Source: UBA4582 sp047630175
GTDB lineage: Bacteria > Pseudomonadota > Gammaproteobacteria > Pseudomonadales > Azotimanducaceae
Reading direction: 5' to 3'
Assembly: GCA_047630175.1 (NCBI GenBank)
Contig: JBLHVI010000107.1
Span: 1 to 9,868 of the forward strand
DNA: 9,868 nucleotides
Every line of letters begins with the position of its first letter. Positions within the stretch are counted from its first letter, which is position 1. This document shows, piece by piece, positions 6,834-9,868 of this stretch. A model generated the notes under the pieces. That model was not told the DNA's origin. It ran no database searches and worked only from the letters and a program-made list of their open reading frames with translations. The translations under genes were made by a program, and so were the position numbers.

Positions 6834-6839
6834 AAGGAG
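6834..6839 (+). promoter_or_regulatory. Shine-Dalgarno AAGGAG that fixes the response-regulator start
   Basis: AAGGAG stands 5 nt before the GTG at 6845 and directly precedes the receiver-domain beta-1 strand (SSILIIDD). The longer open frame starting with ATG at 6758 would add 29 basic residues overlapping the permease gene and has no such site, so it is rejected. Confidence 0.85.
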
Positions 6840-6844
6840 ATTTC

Positions 6845-8170
6845 GTGAGTTCCATTTTAATCATCGACGATAATCATGGCGTGTGTAGCGCGCTCGAGAT
6901 GCTGTTTTCACTCTATGACCTGCCGACGCTGTCTGCAGAATCACCAGAGGCAGGACTGGCACTATTGGACAGCCAAGACATTGGGCTCGTCATCCAGGAC
7001 ATGAACTTCACCGAAGATACCACCTCCGGGCAAGAGGGTGAGGCACTGTTCAAGCAAATTCGCCTAGCCTATCCAGACATGCCGATAGTGCTTCTCACCG
7101 CTTGGACTCAGTTAGAAACTGCCGTAGAACTCGTTAAATTGGGCGCTGCAGATTACATGGCAAAGCCCTGGGACGATGACAAACTGGTCATCGTCGTACG
7201 TAACCTGCTAAACCTGGGTGCCGTGCAGGCGGAGCTTGCCGAGCAGCGCGAACAAGCTGCCATGCAACGCCAAAACCTGGATCAGTTTGATCTGTGTGGT
7301 ACCGTATTCCATAGCAATGCCATGGCCCAAGTACTCATGCTGGCCACCCAAGTGGCCGACTCTAATCTGCCAGTACTAATCACTGGACCAAACGGTTGCG
7401 GCAAAGAAAAGATCGCTGAGATCATCCACAAGAACTCAAAACGGCAGGGTCAAATGGTACGTACGAATGCCGGTGCTATACCAGCAGACTTGATTGAAAG
7501 TGAATTGTTTGGCGCCTCAGTCGGCGCCTTTACTGGCGCTAAAGATCGTCAAGGACGATTTTCAAAAGCCCACGGGGGATCTTTGTTTCTCGATGAAATT
7601 GGCAACTTGCCGCTACAAGGGCAGGTGAAGTTATTACGTGTTCTGCAAACCGGGCAGTTTGAAGCCCTAGGCTCTTCAGAAACGCAGTCTGTCGACGTCA
7701 GGCTCATCTGTGCGACTAACAGTGAACTGGCAACAGAGATCGCTGCGGGCAACTTTCGTGAAGACCTATACTATCGAATCAATGTGGTTGAAATCAAAGT
7801 GCCGCCACTCAATCAGCGCCCCGCCGATATTTTGCCGCTGGCTCACTATTTTCTCAAATCGGGGTTCAGTCTGTCGCCCCAAGCAGAACAGACGCTTATG
7901 GATCATCACTGGCCTGGCAATGTTCGCGAAATAGAAAATTGTATGCAGAGAGCACAGCTATTGTGCCAGCATGGCTTGATCGACGTCGATCATCTGGGTA
8001 TTCAACGGCTTTCAACTGCGGTCATTAAAAGTGCTCGCGAACTGACCCAGCAAGATATAGCCGCTGCTCTACTGCGTTATAATGGTGTTGTTAGTCGAGC
8101 TGCGAAGAGCCTAGGCCTTTCGCGCCAGGCATTCTACCGGCGCATGGAAGCCTACGGACTGAAAGATTGA
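6845..8170 (+). CDS. NtrC-family sigma-54-dependent response regulator
   Basis: This 441-aa cytoplasmic activator starts at a GTG with a strong AAGGAG. The receiver domain (about 1-120) keeps the acidic pair D8/D9, phospho-acceptor D52 (in QDMNF), T85 and K107 (in AKPW). The AAA+ domain (about 150-385) has Walker A GPNGCGKE (181-188), GAFTGA (227-232) for contacting sigma-54, Walker B GGSLFLDE (244-251), arginine-finger region FREDLYYR (304-311; R305, R311) and WPGNVRE (356-362). A Fis-type helix-turn-helix ends the protein (about 400-438, with AAKSLGLSRQAFYRRM). Everything needed for phosphorylation-controlled activation of sigma-54 promoters is present. The Walker A wording departs from the usual GESGTGKE but keeps the essential G-x-G-K-E. 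The likely target is the operon's own promoter at 1783, and the partner kinase is the next gene. Confidence 0.95.
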   Translation: MSSILIIDDNHGVCSALEMLFSLYDLPTLSAESPEAGLALLDSQDIGLVIQDMNFTEDTTSGQEGEALFKQIRLAYPDMPIVLLTAWTQLETAVELVKLGAADYMAKPWDDDKLVIVVRNLLNLGAVQAELAEQREQAAMQRQNLDQFDLCGTVFHSNAMAQVLMLATQVADSNLPVLITGPNGCGKEKIAEIIHKNSKRQGQMVRTNAGAIPADLIESELFGASVGAFTGAKDRQGRFSKAHGGSLFLDEIGNLPLQGQVKLLRVLQTGQFEALGSSETQSVDVRLICATNSELATEIAAGNFREDLYYRINVVEIKVPPLNQRPADILPLAHYFLKSGFSLSPQAEQTLMDHHWPGNVREIENCMQRAQLLCQHGLIDVDHLGIQRLSTAVIKSARELTQQDIAAALLRYNGVVSRAAKSLGLSRQAFYRRMEAYGLKD

Positions 8171-8191
8171 CCTGCTGGGTTGTTCACAGGT
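8170..8191. repeat. Intercistronic inverted repeat ACCTG...CAGGT
   Basis: ACCTG (8170-8174) can pair with CAGGT (8187-8191) across 12 nt, starting at the last base of the response-regulator stop. The arms are identical to those of the inverted repeat at 5543-5560. Five base pairs with a 12-nt loop is weak, and no T-run follows. It may simply be coincidence. Confidence 0.25.
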
Positions 8192-8226
8192 TTAATCAGA
8201 CGCTGCTCGAGCATTGAAATAGGCGT

Positions 8227-9615
8227 GTGAGTAGAGGCTTTATCAGAACTCTGAACAGGCGTTTTATCTTTATGTCGACACGACGATTTTCACTCCAAGG
8301 TAAACTGTTGCTTTACTGTCTGTCGCTAACAGTGGGCTCTGTCTTGCTAGTGGCGACGCTGCAGTCGAACCTATCATTCTGGCCTGGTCTCATAATTTCA
8401 CTGGTCGTTGTTGTCCTCACCACGTTCTTTGTGACGGGTATGTTTGCCAAACCATTAGTTAATGTCATCAATGCGCTGATTGACTCAACAGACAATATCA
8501 AGGATCAGGATTTTTCAATCACTATCGCCTCAACACGACAAGATGAACTAGGTGAACTGGTCGATCGTCATAATGAAATTGGCCAGTTACTTCGCAACGA
8601 ACGCTACAACATCAACCAGCGCGAACTACTCCTTGATACGGTGTTACAAAGCACGCCCATCGCCATGTGGTTGTGTGATGATCGCGGCATTATTGTGTAT
8701 GCCAATATCGAGGCGCGCGGCTTACTGTTTGATGGCAAGCGTCTCGTGAGTATGGCACTCGACACACTGCTCGGCGCACTGGACCATCAGCTTGCGGACG
8801 CCATCAGCGCGCGGCAGGAGGGTCTGGTATCAGTAGAATCAGAAAGCGAGACCGAGACATTTTATGTGTCGTGCCGTTTTTTTACACTTAACGGTCGCAC
8901 CCATCGATTGCATCTGGTTAGACGCATGACACGAGAGATCAGCCGTCAAGAAGTGGTCGCGTGGAAACGAGTCATTCGCGTCATCTCTCATGAACTAAAC
9001 AACTCTTTAGCACCCATATCATCTTTAACGCATTCCGGCAAAATGGTCATGAACAAGATGGCGGCTAACCCTGCAGACGCAAGTGAAAACCGGCCAAAGC
9101 TCGAACTCATTTTACAAACCATTGGCGAGCGTGCGACGCATCTCAAAGAATTCATTGAAGGCTACGCAACGTTCGCCAGACTGCCAACCCCACGCATTAA
9201 ACGTTTCGATTTGCTGGCAACGCTAGCGCAGATTCAAACCCAGCATGCCTGCGATATCATATGCGCAACCCCCGTGCTCCACGTGCAGTTGGATCAAACG
9301 CAGTTTGAGCAGGTTTTTATCAACTTGATCAAGAATGCACGTGATGCGTGTGGTGCCAGCGGCACAGTGCAAGTGCATGTAACTAAGCGCGTTGACCATA
9401 TCAACCTGATCGTCGGTGATGATGGGCCCGGAATGACGGCTCAGGTGCTGCAGCAGGCTTTAATGCCATTTTACTCCACCAAGCAGCAGGGCACAGGTCT
9501 GGGCCTGCCATTGTGCCGAGAAATTGTTGAAGCCCACGGTGGTCAACTATCGATTCGCAATGGTGTGGCAGCGGGTCTGGAAGTTGTGATGCGTGTACCT
9601 CAGGTAACGGAGTAG
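8227..9615 (+). CDS. Membrane sensor histidine kinase with HAMP and PAS domains (NtrY-like)
   Basis: This protein of up to 462 aa is the probable partner of the regulator upstream. Two helices, about 26-46 and 53-74, are separated by only a few residues (QSNLSF), so almost nothing is exposed outside. A HAMP-like linker (about 75-126) and a PAS domain (about 135-235) follow. The phospho-acceptor region is VISHELNNSLAPI (H255), in the NtrY style. The ATPase domain has the N-box NLIKNARDA (N370), G1 DDGPGM (398-403), F-box PFYSTK and G2 GTGLGL (422-427). All catalytic motifs are intact. The start is uncertain: GTG 8227 has only a close AGG (8221-8223), and ATG 8272, giving 447 aa, is a fair alternative with AGG 12 nt upstream. 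With such a short extracytoplasmic loop it may sense within the membrane, through the transporter, or through the cytoplasmic PAS. Confidence 0.93.
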   Translation: MSRGFIRTLNRRFIFMSTRRFSLQGKLLLYCLSLTVGSVLLVATLQSNLSFWPGLIISLVVVVLTTFFVTGMFAKPLVNVINALIDSTDNIKDQDFSITIASTRQDELGELVDRHNEIGQLLRNERYNINQRELLLDTVLQSTPIAMWLCDDRGIIVYANIEARGLLFDGKRLVSMALDTLLGALDHQLADAISARQEGLVSVESESETETFYVSCRFFTLNGRTHRLHLVRRMTREISRQEVVAWKRVIRVISHELNNSLAPISSLTHSGKMVMNKMAANPADASENRPKLELILQTIGERATHLKEFIEGYATFARLPTPRIKRFDLLATLAQIQTQHACDIICATPVLHVQLDQTQFEQVFINLIKNARDACGASGTVQVHVTKRVDHINLIVGDDGPGMTAQVLQQALMPFYSTKQQGTGLGLPLCREIVEAHGGQLSIRNGVAAGLEVVMRVPQVTE

Positions 9616-9618
9616 ACT

Positions 9619-9868
9619 ATGGCTATGTTTTCATCGCAGGCTTCTACTCTCAATACCGTCAAGAACAAGGTCGTCGCCATTAAGTCTGATACCGCCACGC
9701 TCAAGACCAAAACCAGTGACGTGTTAAGTGAAGTGCAATCGCTGTCAGATTTGGCGGCTATAGCAGGCCCCTTAGCCGACGTGAAAATCATCGGGACGAT
9801 TGTTGATAGCGTGCAACCCGTCGTAGAAATGTTGCAAGTCCGAAAAGATGAGTTCGACGATTTCAATG
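9619..9868 (+). CDS. Unrecognised helical protein, N-terminal part (runs off window)
   Basis: An ATG at 9619 lies 3 nt after the kinase stop codon, with GGAG at 9609-9612 and 6-nt spacing. The frame stays open for 83 codons to the end of the window. Operon membership is therefore likely. The visible N-terminus has no signal peptide. Residues about 8-47 (STLNTVKNKVVAIKSDTATL and onward) show hydrophobic spacing like a coiled coil or long amphipathic helix. A Gly/Ala/Pro turn (AAIAGPLADV) and a more hydrophobic helix (IIGTIVDSVQPVVEML) follow. I do not recognise the family. It could be a large helical secreted or surface protein, hence a candidate pump substrate, or a cytosolic accessory protein; the rest of the gene is needed. 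The minus-strand open frame over the same bases (9600-9866) is a shadow. Confidence 0.65.
   Translation, partial: MAMFSSQASTLNTVKNKVVAIKSDTATLKTKTSDVLSEVQSLSDLAAIAGPLADVKIIGTIVDSVQPVVEMLQVRKDEFDDFN

Noticed and set aside
6758..6844. 29-residue N-terminal extension of the response regulator from an ATG at 6758
   Set aside because: It lies out of frame over the end of the permease gene, has no ribosome site, and precedes a perfect AAGGAG/GTG start at 6845 that matches the normal receiver-domain N-terminus.
9600..9866. 88-aa open frame on the minus strand
   Set aside because: It is the shadow of the plus-strand frame starting at 9619, which has a ribosome site and operon spacing.
1..9868. CRISPR array, tRNA, rRNA or toxin-antitoxin pair
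   Set aside because: No regularly spaced direct repeats, cloverleaf-like sequence, rRNA sequence or adjacent small-gene pair of that kind was seen.

Overview
The window looks like the chromosome of a marine-type gammaproteobacterium. This is inferred from protein resemblance and gene style; no marker gene settles it. It has three parts.

(1) Positions 1-1124, visibly AT-richer than the rest, hold the 3' end of a protein with TolB/WD40-like (PD40) beta-propeller repeats. It may be the periplasmic part of a CadC-type membrane regulator. A small hairpin terminator follows.

(2) Positions 1125-1836 contain no intact gene. A minus-strand fragment keeps the C-terminal half of a glutaredoxin/GST-N-like protein (1151-1318). 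A plus-strand fragment keeps the C-terminal end of a LabA/DUF88-type NYN-domain protein (about 1481-1648). Both lack their 5' parts, and the missing ends face each other, so this looks like a deletion or recombination scar. Next comes a well-organised sigma-54 control region: repeated CTGTCC / CGGACAC boxes (1694-1741), an IHF-like site (1753-1765), and a -24/-12 element TGGCACG-N4-TTGTA (1783-1798).

(3) Positions 1837-9868 form a tightly packed plus-strand operon, with gaps of about 80 nt or less. In order it encodes a 95-aa predicted exported or anchored small protein, an HlyD/MacA-type adaptor, a LolD/MacB-type ABC ATPase, two different FtsX/MacB-like permeases, an NtrC-family sigma-54 activator (receiver, AAA+, Fis HTH), an NtrY-like membrane histidine kinase with a PAS domain, and the start of an unrecognised helical protein cut by the window edge.

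The proposed logic is a self-contained sensing and export module. The kinase has a very short extracytoplasmic loop and may read the membrane or the transporter itself. It would phosphorylate the activator, which has an intact GAFTGA loop and can therefore use sigma-54. The activator would then switch on its own operon from the repeated boxes, raising production of the adaptor/ATPase/permease pump. The exported substrate is unknown. The 95-aa protein and the protein starting at 9619 are the two unexplained members and the best leads. No outer-membrane TolC-type gene lies in the window.
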